NCBI GenBank assembly: GCA_002392505.1
Contig: DGHD01000059.1
Location: 3,352-67,351 of the forward strand
Direction of reading: 5' to 3'
DNA length: 64,000 nt
Source of the DNA: Christensenella sp. UBA3857
Lineage (GTDB): Bacteria > Bacillota > Clostridia > Christensenellales > CAG-138
In this document: in pieces, positions 1 to 7,922 of the stretch
Layout: each line of letters starts with the position of its first letter
How positions within the stretch are numbered: the first letter of the stretch is position 1
Made by a program: the position numbers and the translations under genes
Notes under the pieces: model-generated
Seen by the model: only the letters and a program-made list of their open reading frames with translations
What the model was told of the DNA's origin: nothing
Databases searched by the model: none

Positions 1-752
1 GCATGGAGAAGGGGCTCTCCTTCCTTGAGTTCAATTACATGATAATGCAGTCCTACGACTTCTACTGGCTGTTCAAGAACAAGGGCGTGAACCTGCAGTT
101 CGGCGGCGACGACCAGTGGTCGAACATGCTGGGCGGAACGGAGCTCATCCGCAGAAAGCTTGGCGCGGACGCGCATGCCATGACGATCACGCTTTTGACC
201 GATTCGCAGGGCAAGAAGATGGGCAAGACCGCCGGCAACGCAGTGTGGCTCGACCCGAACAAGACCTCGCCCTTCGAGTTCTTCCAGTACTGGAGGAACG
301 TTTCGGACGCCGACGTTATGAAGTGCATCCGCATGCTGACCTTCATCCCCATCGAGGAGATCGAGGAAATCGAGAAGTGGGACGACTCCCGCATAAACGA
401 GAAGAAGGAGCTTTTGGCATACGAGCTCACCGCGCTCGTCCACGGCAAGGAGGAGGCGGAAAAGGCGAAGGAGGCAAGCCACGCGCTCTTTGCGGGCGGC
501 GGCGACGACTCCAATATGCCCACGACCGAGCTTGACGTGCCCGAAGACGGCATGAACGTGATCGACCTGATGGTCGCCTGCTCGCTTGCCGCGTCGAAGG
601 GCGAGGCAAGGCGCCTCATACAGCAGGGCGGCGTTTCCGTCGACGGCGAAAAAGTGACGGATATCGGACTTGTCATCGAAAAGGCGCGCTTTGGCAACGG
701 CGTCAAGATCAAGAAGGGCAAGAAGATATTCCATAAGGCGGTAGCGAAGTAA
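1..752 (+). CDS. tyrS: Tyrosyl-tRNA synthetase, C-terminal part (5' end outside window)
   Basis: Charges tRNA-Tyr with tyrosine in the cytoplasm. The 249 visible residues enter within the class I catalytic core. They carry the GGDDQWSN tyrosine/ATP-pocket motif near residues 34-41, the KMGKT version of the KMSKS loop near residues 72-76, and a C-terminal S4-type RNA-binding domain (about 180-245, with the S4-like segment ASKGEARRLIQQGGVSVDG). The reading frame is open to the first base of the window, so the true start and the HIGH motif lie upstream. It ends 28 bases before a small membrane protein on the same strand. Confidence 0.97.
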   Translation, partial: MEKGLSFLEFNYMIMQSYDFYWLFKNKGVNLQFGGDDQWSNMLGGTELIRRKLGADAHAMTITLLTDSQGKKMGKTAGNAVWLDPNKTSPFEFFQYWRNVSDADVMKCIRMLTFIPIEEIEEIEKWDDSRINEKKELLAYELTALVHGKEEAEKAKEASHALFAGGGDDSNMPTTELDVPEDGMNVIDLMVACSLAASKGEARRLIQQGGVSVDGEKVTDIGLVIEKARFGNGVKIKKGKKIFHKAVAK

Positions 753-779
753 GCGGAAGCGGACGGAAGGCCTGAACGA

Positions 780-1112
780 ATGAAGCTGTTCAAATCCAAA
801 GCAGATAACAAGGAAATTCGCGAAAATAAGTCGATGACCGATGAAGCGGCCGATCGGCTTGGCATATTCGTATTCTCACTCGGGGCGTTCGCTTCGTTCG
901 CCTATATCGCTTTTGTCGTGTTCTATACAATAAAAAACGGACTCAACGAAATGATCCTCGCAGCGCTTGTTGCTTTGGTCATCGGAATACGGATGACCGT
1001 TCACTTGGTACAGTTCTGTAAGTACTGCAGGGAGGAAAGGCGAAAGTTCAGGGAGGCCGCCGAGCTTTCAGGCTCCGGATCGGACGGCGACGGCTGCGAC
1101 CGGGAAACTTAA
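780..1112 (+). CDS. Small two-helix membrane protein of unknown function
   Basis: A 110-residue protein with a charged N-terminus (about residues 1-28), two hydrophobic helices (about 29-49 and 57-77), and a basic then acidic/glycine-rich tail ending GDGCDRET. I recognise no family. It lies 28 bases after tyrS and before a strong bidirectional terminator, so it is probably co-transcribed with tyrS. The ribosome binding site is weak (GGAAGG about 10 bases upstream). It is called as real on its membrane topology and its position in the gap. Confidence 0.7.
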   Translation: MKLFKSKADNKEIRENKSMTDEAADRLGIFVFSLGAFASFAYIAFVVFYTIKNGLNEMILAALVALVIGIRMTVHLVQFCKYCREERRKFREAAELSGSGSDGDGCDRET

Positions 1113-1137
1113 ATTCGGGAATATTCACAACAAAAAC

Positions 1138-1169
1138 AGCATGGCATTGGTAATCTCCAATGCCATGCT
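1138..1169. terminator. Bidirectional intrinsic terminator between convergent genes
   Basis: A perfect 13-bp stem (1138-1150 with 1157-1169) and a 6-base loop. It is followed by a T-rich run on the plus strand (TTTGTT) and, on the minus strand, by TTTTTGTT. It can end both the tyrS transcript and the serpin operon coming the other way. Confidence 0.85.
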
Positions 1170-1197
1170 TTGTTATTCGGATCGGTTTAAGCAAGCG

Positions 1198-1515
1198 TCA
1201 CGGCAGGAACCCGTTTACGAGCTTTGCCTCCACCTTAACGCCGCGATCGGGCATTTTGAATTCCCATGCCCAGTAATCGGAATCGTAATGGGATTTTTTG
1301 AGCTTTTCGCCGTCGACGTACATCTCTATATCCGCGTCGTAAAGCACGTGACTTCGGATCTCAACGGTCTCGCCCGTTCGCGCCTGCTTTGGGACGGAGA
1401 AAAACTCGTCCATATCGGCGTTATAGCTGAATTCGATATCGTGTATCCTGCCCGCGCACGCGGCGAGCGGCAGGAGCGTCAGCGCCGCAAGCAAAATGCA
1501 GATCGCCCGTTTCAT
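1198..1515 (-). CDS. Small lipoprotein, third gene of the sigma/serpin operon
   Basis: A 105-residue exported protein with a lipoprotein signal peptide. Basic MKR is followed by a hydrophobic stretch and the lipobox LAAC, with Cys20 as the likely lipidated residue. The mature part is about 85 residues, acidic and aromatic (FSYNADMDEFF, YDSDYWAWEF), and looks like one small beta-sandwich; I recognise no named family. It starts 13 bases after the serpin gene stop on the same strand, so it is almost certainly in the same operon. It could be a partner or protector of the surface serpin, but that is inference. Confidence 0.75.
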   Translation of the reverse strand: MKRAICILLAALTLLPLAACAGRIHDIEFSYNADMDEFFSVPKQARTGETVEIRSHVLYDADIEMYVDGEKLKKSHYDSDYWAWEFKMPDRGVKVEAKLVNGFLP

Positions 1516-1528
1516 TTTGTTATCCCCC

Positions 1529-2950
1529 TCACGCGATATTATTGACCACGCCGATGAACAGCGGCGCGCCGGAAACGCCGGTGACGATGAACACGAAGGG
1601 GCGGTCGAGCGTCATTTCCATGCCGCCGTTATACCCCACCTCTATGCGGGTGAACGCCGCGGCGGCGATGCCTTCTTCATCTATCATGACGCGGGCGGAA
1701 TGGTCGACCTTGGTCACGTAAACGCCGGCGTCATCCGTGAGCTGAGTGAAATTCGCGCCGTTATCATCGAAGCATTCGCTTAAGCCGATGCCCTTCAGCG
1801 CGGGGATCAGATCGCTGTCACAGCTTATATCGAACTTGGGAACGGACAGATTGACCCCGCCCTCCTCCGCATTGGCGAGTATCCCGCCGACGTCAACGTT
1901 CCTCAGCATTTCCTCTATGCTTACGCCCTCGTCCGGCAGGAGGTAGATGATGCTGTTGCCGGACTCCCCTATGCTGTCGACGGCGGCTTTGAAGCCCGCG
2001 CCGGCAAAGTGTTTGCCGCTCGGGTTCTGCTTGTACATGAACTCGGCGGTCTTGTCGCCGTGCGCGCCGCGGAATGCTTTTTCACGCGTGTATCTCGCAT
2101 CGAATCCGACTCCCCAACCGCCCTTGAAGCAGACGGCGGAGCAGATCTCGAGCAGCATCCGGGGATCCATTTCAAGCTTATCCGCGCTGTCGTCAAGAAG
2201 ACCTCCGGTATTCTCCTTCAGCCAGTCCCTCATCGCCTCTTCATAGCCGGGATCGTTCGGGTCGCCCCAGTAGGTCGATGCGCGGTAGAGCTCCGCGAGG
2301 CGGTCCACCGTGTCCGCATTGACGAGGTTCTCCTTGTTGAACCAGAGGGAATTCGCAAAGAGGCTCTTCACCTTTCCGTCGTCATAGTTCTCCGCCGCAA
2401 GTATCGCCGCGGCGCTCTTCCTTAAGGACGCCATATCGGCTGCGCCGAGCGCGGAGAGTATCTCCTCCCTCGTACTGCCGTCCGCGGATTCCGCCAGCAT
2501 CGCGAGCGACAAATAAACGCTCGAGGGGGACCAGACGACGTTCCCGCCCTCCTTCATCAGCTCCAGCGTCAGATCCCGCATGAAGCCGTCCATCGGGGCG
2601 ATATCGCCGCCCGCCGCCTTACGCTCGCCAAGCGCCTTTACCCATGCTTCGGAAACGGGATCCGTATAGCTGACAAATGTCAGCTCGCCCGGGGCGGCGG
2701 CAAGCCAGCCCTCCTCGAGCTGCACGGGGCGCATCGTCGGATCGTTTGAAACGGACGGCTTCTGCGGCTCCTGCATGCCCGGGTTATTTACGAGTTTCGG
2801 TATCGCGAAGCATACGCCGACGAGCATCAGCACAGCCGCGGCGGCGGCGCCGATGCGGAGCGCGAGCCGTGAGCGGCTTTTGGGGCGCGCTTCCTTTACG
2901 AATTCGGGATCCATCTCCCCCATCGTTTCGACTATCTTATCCTTATTCAC
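1529..2950 (-). CDS. Membrane-anchored serpin (serine protease inhibitor) linked to an ECF sigma factor
   Basis: 473 residues. A short cytoplasmic head (1-30, with DPEFVKEARPKSRSR) precedes one transmembrane helix (about 31-50), a linker, and a full-length serpin domain (about 95-473). Serpin marks are NSLWF, the CFKGGW strand, the hinge DEEGIAAAAF (424-433), and the C-terminal DRPFVFIV...PLFIGVVNN block. The hinge has small residues at P12-P10 as in inhibitory serpins, although P14 is Ile. By alignment of spacing the scissile bond falls near Tyr-Asn-Gly (about 440-442). The start overlaps the sigma gene stop by 8 bases. The head resembles the short cytoplasmic anti-sigma-like segment of ECF-linked membrane proteins in Clostridia. 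The domain identity is solid; the anti-sigma role is inferred. Confidence 0.9.
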   Translation of the reverse strand: MNKDKIVETMGEMDPEFVKEARPKSRSRLALRIGAAAAAVLMLVGVCFAIPKLVNNPGMQEPQKPSVSNDPTMRPVQLEEGWLAAAPGELTFVSYTDPVSEAWVKALGERKAAGGDIAPMDGFMRDLTLELMKEGGNVVWSPSSVYLSLAMLAESADGSTREEILSALGAADMASLRKSAAAILAAENYDDGKVKSLFANSLWFNKENLVNADTVDRLAELYRASTYWGDPNDPGYEEAMRDWLKENTGGLLDDSADKLEMDPRMLLEICSAVCFKGGWGVGFDARYTREKAFRGAHGDKTAEFMYKQNPSGKHFAGAGFKAAVDSIGESGNSIIYLLPDEGVSIEEMLRNVDVGGILANAEEGGVNLSVPKFDISCDSDLIPALKGIGLSECFDDNGANFTQLTDDAGVYVTKVDHSARVMIDEEGIAAAAFTRIEVGYNGGMEMTLDRPFVFIVTGVSGAPLFIGVVNNIA

Positions 2951-3506
2951 AGTAGATATCCTCCTTCATAAGCAGCTCCCTGAGCTCCGCCCGCATGCGT
3001 GAAAGCTGTGTCTTAACGGCGGATTCGCTCATGAGCATATCGCGTGCGATCTCCTTAACGGGGAGCAGGTACCAATACCTCTTTACGAAGATCGCTCTCT
3101 TTTTCTTTGTGAGTCCCGAGAGGAACCCGTTCAGCACGCGGCGGAAAACGAGCCTTTCGACCGCCTCGTCCTCCGTATTGGATTTGCAGGCGAGATCGCC
3201 GAGCTCGTCTATCGCGGCCTCCGCCTCGCCCGAGCCGCGCTTGAGCCGCGTATTCCTGCGGGCGAGGTCTATCGCGGCGTTCCTCGCAAGCCTGCCCATG
3301 TACGCGGCAAGGTTAGCCGGCTTGTTGGGCGGTATAGAGCTCCACGCCGCCATGCACGCGTCCCAGGCGGCTTCTTCCGCGTCGCGTCTGTCGCGCAGGA
3401 CGGCTTTTGCGACGCTTAAGAGCAGCCCGCCGAAGGAAGCGCGCGTTTCCGAAATTGCGCGCTCGTCACGGTCAAAATAAAGCTTTATTATTTCGGTATC
3501 GTTCAT
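2943..3506 (-). CDS. ECF-type RNA polymerase sigma factor
   Basis: A 187-residue sigma-70 family protein. Region 2 is at about residues 20-95 (AEEAAWDACMAAW, then AYMGRLARNAAIDLARR), followed by an acidic linker. Region 4, about 125-180, includes KEIARDMLMSESAVKTQLSRMRAELR, a helix-turn-helix. The start at 3506 is preferred over an in-frame ATG 18 bases upstream because GGGGG lies 8 bases before it. The gene overlaps the serpin start by 8 bases, so translation is probably coupled. A GTAACC-N16-CGTC element just upstream suggests autoregulation. Confidence 0.92.
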   Translation of the reverse strand: MNDTEIIKLYFDRDERAISETRASFGGLLLSVAKAVLRDRRDAEEAAWDACMAAWSSIPPNKPANLAAYMGRLARNAAIDLARRNTRLKRGSGEAEAAIDELGDLACKSNTEDEAVERLVFRRVLNGFLSGLTKKKRAIFVKRYWYLLPVKEIARDMLMSESAVKTQLSRMRAELRELLMKEDIYCE

Positions 3507-3531
3507 GAACTCGACCCCCTTCACCTTAAAA

Positions 3532-3557
3532 GACGATAAATGAACGGCAGGGGTTAC
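3532..3557 (-). promoter_or_regulatory. Probable ECF-type promoter of the sigma/serpin operon
   Basis: On the minus strand GTAACC (3557-3552), a 16-base spacer and CGTC (3535-3532) match the usual ECF pattern of an AAC-containing -35 box and a CGTC-like -10 box. The inferred start site lies about 15-20 bases upstream of the ATG. No sigma-A style promoter is evident in this gap. Confidence 0.55.
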
Positions 3558-3568
3558 TCGGTTTGCAA

Positions 3569-3596
3569 TAAAAACCGCCCGCGTTAAAACGGGCGG
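3569..3596 (-). terminator. Intrinsic terminator of the DUF815 gene
   Basis: A GC stem (CCGCCCG 3575-3581 with CGGGCGG 3590-3596) is followed on the minus strand by a TTTTTATT tract. It insulates the ATPase gene from the sigma operon downstream. Confidence 0.85.
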
Positions 3597-3609
3597 CAGA
3601 AAGGTTCGT

Positions 3610-4917
3610 TTATCTTACAAGGGAATTTGCGACCGCGGCGGCGGCGGCGACGGACATATCGCCGTTCGAATCGACCTGATGATCCACCGATACGCGCCTC
3701 AATTCCTCCCGCGGGAGGGAAACTCCCTTTTCCTCCAGGAAGCGCTGGACTATCGCGGTAAAGCCGTCGAGCTTCAGCGGCTCCAGCGTCACCCGCTTTG
3801 TGAATGCGGGCGAGGGGACCTCCTCCGAAGCGGCAAGGAGCATCACGTTAACGGGCACGGTGCGCACGGCGAGCGGGAAAACGGGTGCGTCGTCGAGCGC
3901 GACGAGGAATTTGAGCGGCTGATCCCGGAGGATATCGAAGAGCTCCCCGAGCCCGTCCGTCCCTTTTAAGTACACGAAGCGCATCTCGGGCAGCTCGTCC
4001 GCGAGGGAGAACACCATGCAGGTCTTGCCCATGCCCTTTTCGCCCAGGATGAGCAGCGGCTCCGAATTATCGCCGCGCATGAACTCTATCAGATGGTCGA
4101 GGCAGCGGCGGTACTCCCTTTCAAAGAAGGGGATATTCTCCGCAAGCCTAAGCTCCTCCATCGGCTCCAGACGGGAATTTTCCCATATGAACGCACGGTT
4201 TTTAAGGAATACGCCGGAGCCGTACGCGGCAAAGAAATTCCACAGATCCTCCACCAGTACGGACCAGTCGGGCTCGCTTTCGAGGAAGCGGTGGTACATC
4301 TCCTCAAGCGCCTCGTCCGAAACGAAGCTGTCCCTTAGCTCCTCCTCGCCGTAATCCCAGCGGGGCGCGTTCTGCGGAAGGAACGCGGGTATGCCGGGTA
4401 TGGGCTTTTCCTGCTCGTCGTCGGCAGGGCGAACCGCGCTCCCGCCCCACGCCGCCTCCGCAAGGCGAACGGCGTTATCGCGCCCGGGGCGGCGCTTACG
4501 CAATACCTCCTTATACCTTTCCTGTATAAAGCGGTAAAGCTCCGACCCGCCGAGCGTGCGAAGCCCGTAAAGAACGTCCAGATCCTCCTTCATGGCGTTG
4601 TAAAGCGCCTCGTCCAGCCGATTGGCGGCCGCCATTTTTGCAAAGGGATGCGGCTTCAAAAGTATCGCGTCGAGCAGAAGATCCTTAAAAAGATCGCCGC
4701 TTATCCTGCGGCAGCCGCTTGAGAGCATAGCGCTCGTCATCGAAAAGCACGCGTCGACAGCCGTCCTTATATCGCCCTGCGTTATCGCCTCGCAGCAGCG
4801 CATAAGCTCCTTTACCGGCTTTTCGTCAAGCATGCCGCGAAGTACGGTCAGCCGCGGCAGAAGCATGAGGACGGATTCGGCTCCCTCGTTCCAGGTGCAG
4901 TCGCAAAGCTCTTTCAT
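3610..4917 (-). CDS. DUF815-type AAA ATPase
   Basis: 435 residues. The P-loop GEKGMGKT is at 292-299 and a Walker-B-like FLVALDDAP at about 340. The segment FLKNRAFIWE about 55 residues before the P-loop, then a helix leading straight into the nucleotide-binding fold, is the DUF815 arrangement. The N-terminal 200 residues are helical and specific to Firmicutes members. The family is uncharacterised; it is soluble and presumably cytoplasmic. The gene stands alone, with its own promoter (4950-4978) and terminator. Confidence 0.8.
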   Translation of the reverse strand: MKELCDCTWNEGAESVLMLLPRLTVLRGMLDEKPVKELMRCCEAITQGDIRTAVDACFSMTSAMLSSGCRRISGDLFKDLLLDAILLKPHPFAKMAAANRLDEALYNAMKEDLDVLYGLRTLGGSELYRFIQERYKEVLRKRRPGRDNAVRLAEAAWGGSAVRPADDEQEKPIPGIPAFLPQNAPRWDYGEEELRDSFVSDEALEEMYHRFLESEPDWSVLVEDLWNFFAAYGSGVFLKNRAFIWENSRLEPMEELRLAENIPFFEREYRRCLDHLIEFMRGDNSEPLLILGEKGMGKTCMVFSLADELPEMRFVYLKGTDGLGELFDILRDQPLKFLVALDDAPVFPLAVRTVPVNVMLLAASEEVPSPAFTKRVTLEPLKLDGFTAIVQRFLEEKGVSLPREELRRVSVDHQVDSNGDMSVAAAAAVANSLVR

Positions 4918-4949
4918 AGGCCCCCCGATGATCGTTATTTTCTACAATA

Positions 4950-4978
4950 TTTATACCATACGGCGCGCGATTATACAA
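4950..4978 (-). promoter_or_regulatory. Sigma-A promoter of the DUF815 gene
   Basis: Minus-strand TTGTAT (4978-4973), a 17-base spacer ending in TGG, and TATAAA (4955-4950), about 32 bases from the start codon. Confidence 0.7.
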
Positions 4979-5025
4979 GGGGTAGTATTGATAAAAGACG
5001 AATTATTATATTCACGGGGCTTTGC

Positions 5026-5053
5026 TTGACAGGCACCACATTCGGGGTATAAT
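5026..5053 (+). promoter_or_regulatory. Sigma-A promoter of the mrp-tsaD operon
   Basis: Consensus TTGACA (5026-5031), a 16-base spacer and TATAAT (5048-5053). The likely start site falls near 5060. This rules out the ATG at 5059 and supports the ATG at 5089, which follows AAAGGAG (5076-5082). Confidence 0.9.
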
Positions 5054-5088
5054 AACAAATGAAGAATAATACTCCAAAGGAGATTTAT

Positions 5089-5931
5089 ATGAGCGAGAAT
5101 TGTACCCACGATTGTTCGACCTGCGGTGAGAACTGTTCCTCACGCGATCCCAAGAGCATGCTTGAGAAGCTCCATGAGATGAGCTCCGTCAAGAAGGTCA
5201 TCGCCGTAATAAGCGGCAAGGGCGGCGTCGGCAAGTCCCTTGTCACCGGTCTTATGGCGACCATAATGCAGCGCGCCGGCTTCAAGACCGCCGTGCTCGA
5301 CGCCGATATCACCGGTCCCTCCATACCGAAGCTCTTCGGCATTGACGGCAAATCCGCCGAGGCGGACGGCTACGGCGTGTACCCCGTAAGGACGAAGACC
5401 GGCATCGACGTTATGAGCATCAACCTGCTTCTCGAAGACCCCGCCGCTCCCGTTATATGGCGCGGTCCGGTCATCGCAGGCACGGTAAAGCAGTTCTGGA
5501 CGGAGGTCATCTGGGAGAACGAGGATATCATGTTCATAGACATGCCTCCCGGAACGGGCGACGTGCCCCTCACCGTTTTCCAGTCCATACCCGTGGACGG
5601 CATAATCGTCGTCACCAGCCCGCAGGAGCTTGTCAAGATGATCGTCGAGAAGGCGGTCAAGATGGCGGGCATGATGAATATCCCCGTGCTCGGCATAGTC
5701 GAGAACATGAGCTATTTCGAGTGCCCCGACTGCCATAAGCAGCACAAGATCTACGGCGAGAGCCACGTTGACGATATCGCTAAGGAATATGGCATACTTA
5801 ACGTTGCGAAGCTGCCGATCAACCCGAAGCTCGCCGCCGCGAGCGACGCGGGTCTCATAGAGCTTTTCGAGGGCAATTGGCTCGATAAGCTTGCCGAAAG
5901 CATCTGCGGCGAAGAGGTCAAAAATGGCTGA
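5089..5931 (+). CDS. mrp: Mrp/NBP35-family Fe-S cluster carrier ATPase
   Basis: 280 residues. The deviant Walker A SGKGGVGKS (42-50) is the Mrp/MinD signature. An N-terminal cysteine cluster (Cys5, Cys9, Cys12, Cys16) and a CPDC pair near residue 215 are the expected cluster-binding residues. The MPPGTGD segment is Walker-B-like. Proteins of this family bind and transfer Fe-S clusters in the cytoplasm. First gene of a five-gene operon, it overlaps the next gene by 8 bases. Confidence 0.93.
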   Translation: MSENCTHDCSTCGENCSSRDPKSMLEKLHEMSSVKKVIAVISGKGGVGKSLVTGLMATIMQRAGFKTAVLDADITGPSIPKLFGIDGKSAEADGYGVYPVRTKTGIDVMSINLLLEDPAAPVIWRGPVIAGTVKQFWTEVIWENEDIMFIDMPPGTGDVPLTVFQSIPVDGIIVVTSPQELVKMIVEKAVKMAGMMNIPVLGIVENMSYFECPDCHKQHKIYGESHVDDIAKEYGILNVAKLPINPKLAAASDAGLIELFEGNWLDKLAESICGEEVKNG

Positions 5932-6391
5932 GCTCAAGCGCACCGAAAGGGTCGAAAAGGCGATCGCGCTCCATCTTGAGGGCTACAACTGCGCCCAGTC
6001 CGTGCTCGCCGCGTTCGAGGACGCGGCAGGCGCCGACCGCAAGCTCCTTTTGAGGGCGGCTTCCGATCTCGGCGGCGGCATTTCCGGCACGCACGGCACC
6101 TGCGGCGCCGTCACCGGCATGCTGATCGCGCTCGGAATGATCCGCGGATACGACGAAGCAGGGGATCTCGGCACGAAGAAAAGGCTCTACGGCGAAGGGC
6201 AGGAGCTCATCGCCCGCTTTAACGAACTGTTCGGCACGACGAACTGCCGTGAGCTGGTAAGCTCCGTCGCGCCCGCGCTCAAGGGCGTTGAAAACCCCCT
6301 CGTTACCGAGGAAAACGCGAAGCCCTGTACGGTGTTCGTCGCCTCCGCCGCGGCGATACTCGATTCCTTTCTTGAAGAAATCAAGGACTGA
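5924..6391 (+). CDS. C_GCAxxG_C_C family redox-type protein
   Basis: 155 residues. The spaced cysteine motifs of the family are visible: GYNCAQSV, GTCGAVTG, TNCREL and PCTVFV. The family is common in anaerobes and thought to bind a metal or redox centre; no reaction is established. The ATG at 5924 is chosen because it follows AAGAGG by about 7 bases and gives the usual translational overlap with mrp. Its place behind an Fe-S carrier fits a redox protein. Confidence 0.88.
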   Translation: MAELKRTERVEKAIALHLEGYNCAQSVLAAFEDAAGADRKLLLRAASDLGGGISGTHGTCGAVTGMLIALGMIRGYDEAGDLGTKKRLYGEGQELIARFNELFGTTNCRELVSSVAPALKGVENPLVTEENAKPCTVFVASAAAILDSFLEEIKD

Positions 6392-6393
6392 TC

Positions 6394-7224
6394 ATGTTTA
6401 ACTCCACCCCCGCAATGGCCGGATGGTTCGGCTATCCATTGGAGCTTGAAGACCGCCTTCGTCTTATTTCGGAGGCGGGGTTCAAGTCCGTCCTTCTTTG
6501 GTGGGCGACCGAATCGGAATTCGAGCCGTCCATCCCCCACAAGGCGGAGACCGCCGCGAAATACGGTCTTGCCGTAGAGAACGCGCATCTTCACTTTGCG
6601 CGCATAAACTCCCTGTGGGAGAAAGGCGGCGAGGGCGAAAGATACCTCTCGGAGCTGATAGGGCTCGTCACGGAAGCGGGCGTTTACGGCGTTAAGACGC
6701 TCGTCGTGCATCTGACGAGGACGACCACCCCTCCCCCGTTCAACGAGCTCGGCTTTTCTCGCTTCATGCGCATGGCGGAAGCGGCGGAGCGCGCGGGCGT
6801 GGACCTCGCGTTCGAGAACCTCAAGGTCCCGAAGAGGCTTTACGAATTCATGGAGCGCGTCGATTCCGACAGGATCGGCGTCTGCTTCGACTCCGGGCAC
6901 AATCATTACGTCTGCCCCGAAACGCGCATCTGCCGCGATTTTTCAAACCGCATTAAGGCGGTGCATCTCCACGATAATTACGGCGACCGCGACGCGCACA
7001 ACATCCCCGGCGACGGCACGACCGACTGGTCGCTTGTCCGGAGCGAGATAATCGATTCCGCGTACTCAGGCGCGTGGAGCCTTGAGATAGAGCATCCGCT
7101 CACCGATAAATTCGGCAAGGCGCTCGTTCCCGAAGGGGACGATCCCTACTTCGGCATGAGCGCGGAAGAGTATCTCGCCCGCGCGTTCGAGGCGCATAAA
7201 AAGCTTCTGGAGGGCAGTTTATGA
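6394..7224 (+). CDS. Sugar phosphate isomerase/epimerase-like TIM-barrel protein
   Basis: 276 residues of the xylose-isomerase-like (AP_endonuc_2) barrel. Probable metal ligands lie in LAFENLK, CFDSGHNH, VHLHDNYG and LEIEH. The substrate cannot be told from sequence. It begins 2 bases after the previous stop and overlaps the next gene by 4 bases. Confidence 0.88.
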   Translation: MFNSTPAMAGWFGYPLELEDRLRLISEAGFKSVLLWWATESEFEPSIPHKAETAAKYGLAVENAHLHFARINSLWEKGGEGERYLSELIGLVTEAGVYGVKTLVVHLTRTTTPPPFNELGFSRFMRMAEAAERAGVDLAFENLKVPKRLYEFMERVDSDRIGVCFDSGHNHYVCPETRICRDFSNRIKAVHLHDNYGDRDAHNIPGDGTTDWSLVRSEIIDSAYSGAWSLEIEHPLTDKFGKALVPEGDDPYFGMSAEEYLARAFEAHKKLLEGSL

Positions 7225-7922
7225 AGACAGCCTTAAAAGTCATCGCGGTCATTTCGGCAGCTCTCATGCTGTTCGGTCTGCTCACGATCGCGCTGAACGC
7301 CATTTTCAACCGCACCGGCTGGCTTTATAATGAGTACCTGTGCGACCTTGAAAACTCCGTTTACAAGGATTACGGCATTTCCGCCGAGGACGCTTCCCGC
7401 GTGCTCATTCGGATGATGTATTACTCCACCGGGCGCGCCGGGGATCTTGACGAAACCATCGTCGAAAACGGGGAGGAAGTCCCATTCTTCAACGAAAGGG
7501 AGCTTTCCCACATGAAGGACGTCCGCAGGCTTACGAAGACCGTCCTGTGGCTGGGGATAATAAGTCTCGGGCTCGGTATCGCCGTTCCGATATTGCTGCT
7601 GTGCTTCAAAAAGCGCGATGCGTTCCGCACTTTCTGCGCTGCGTTCCTGATCATCCTCGGCGTACTTGTCGTCGTTATGATCGCGCTCGGCATTTGGGCG
7701 TCCGTCGATTTCGATTCGTTCTGGGCGGCGTTCCACGTCGTGTTCCTCGATCTTGAAAGCTCCACCTTCGATCCCGCCCAGAGCCGCATGATCCGTATTT
7801 GTCCGCCGGAGCTCTTCGCCGACTTCATCGGCAGGTTCGCCGTTTACTCCGCGGTGCTCGTCGGTATAGCGGCGGTCGCCTGCGCGGTTTATCTGGTCGT
7901 CACAAGGAAAAAGCATGCCTGA
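7221..7922 (+). CDS. DUF1461 (TIGR01906-type) integral membrane protein
   Basis: 233 residues with about four transmembrane helices (about 5-27, 107-128, 134-158, 205-227). The extracellular loop pattern FFNERELSHMKDV and the later segment FWAAFHVVFLD...FDP...PPELFADF are the conserved blocks of this family. Function unknown. The ATGA overlap with the upstream gene and the 8-base overlap with tsaD place it firmly in the operon. Confidence 0.85.
   Translation: MKTALKVIAVISAALMLFGLLTIALNAIFNRTGWLYNEYLCDLENSVYKDYGISAEDASRVLIRMMYYSTGRAGDLDETIVENGEEVPFFNERELSHMKDVRRLTKTVLWLGIISLGLGIAVPILLLCFKKRDAFRTFCAAFLIILGVLVVVMIALGIWASVDFDSFWAAFHVVFLDLESSTFDPAQSRMIRICPPELFADFIGRFAVYSAVLVGIAAVACAVYLVVTRKKHA

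Noticed and set aside
200-240. Defective KMSKS loop in tyrS (KMGKT)
   Set aside because: Gly and Thr replacements in this loop are common in bacterial tyrosyl-tRNA synthetases and do not imply loss of function.
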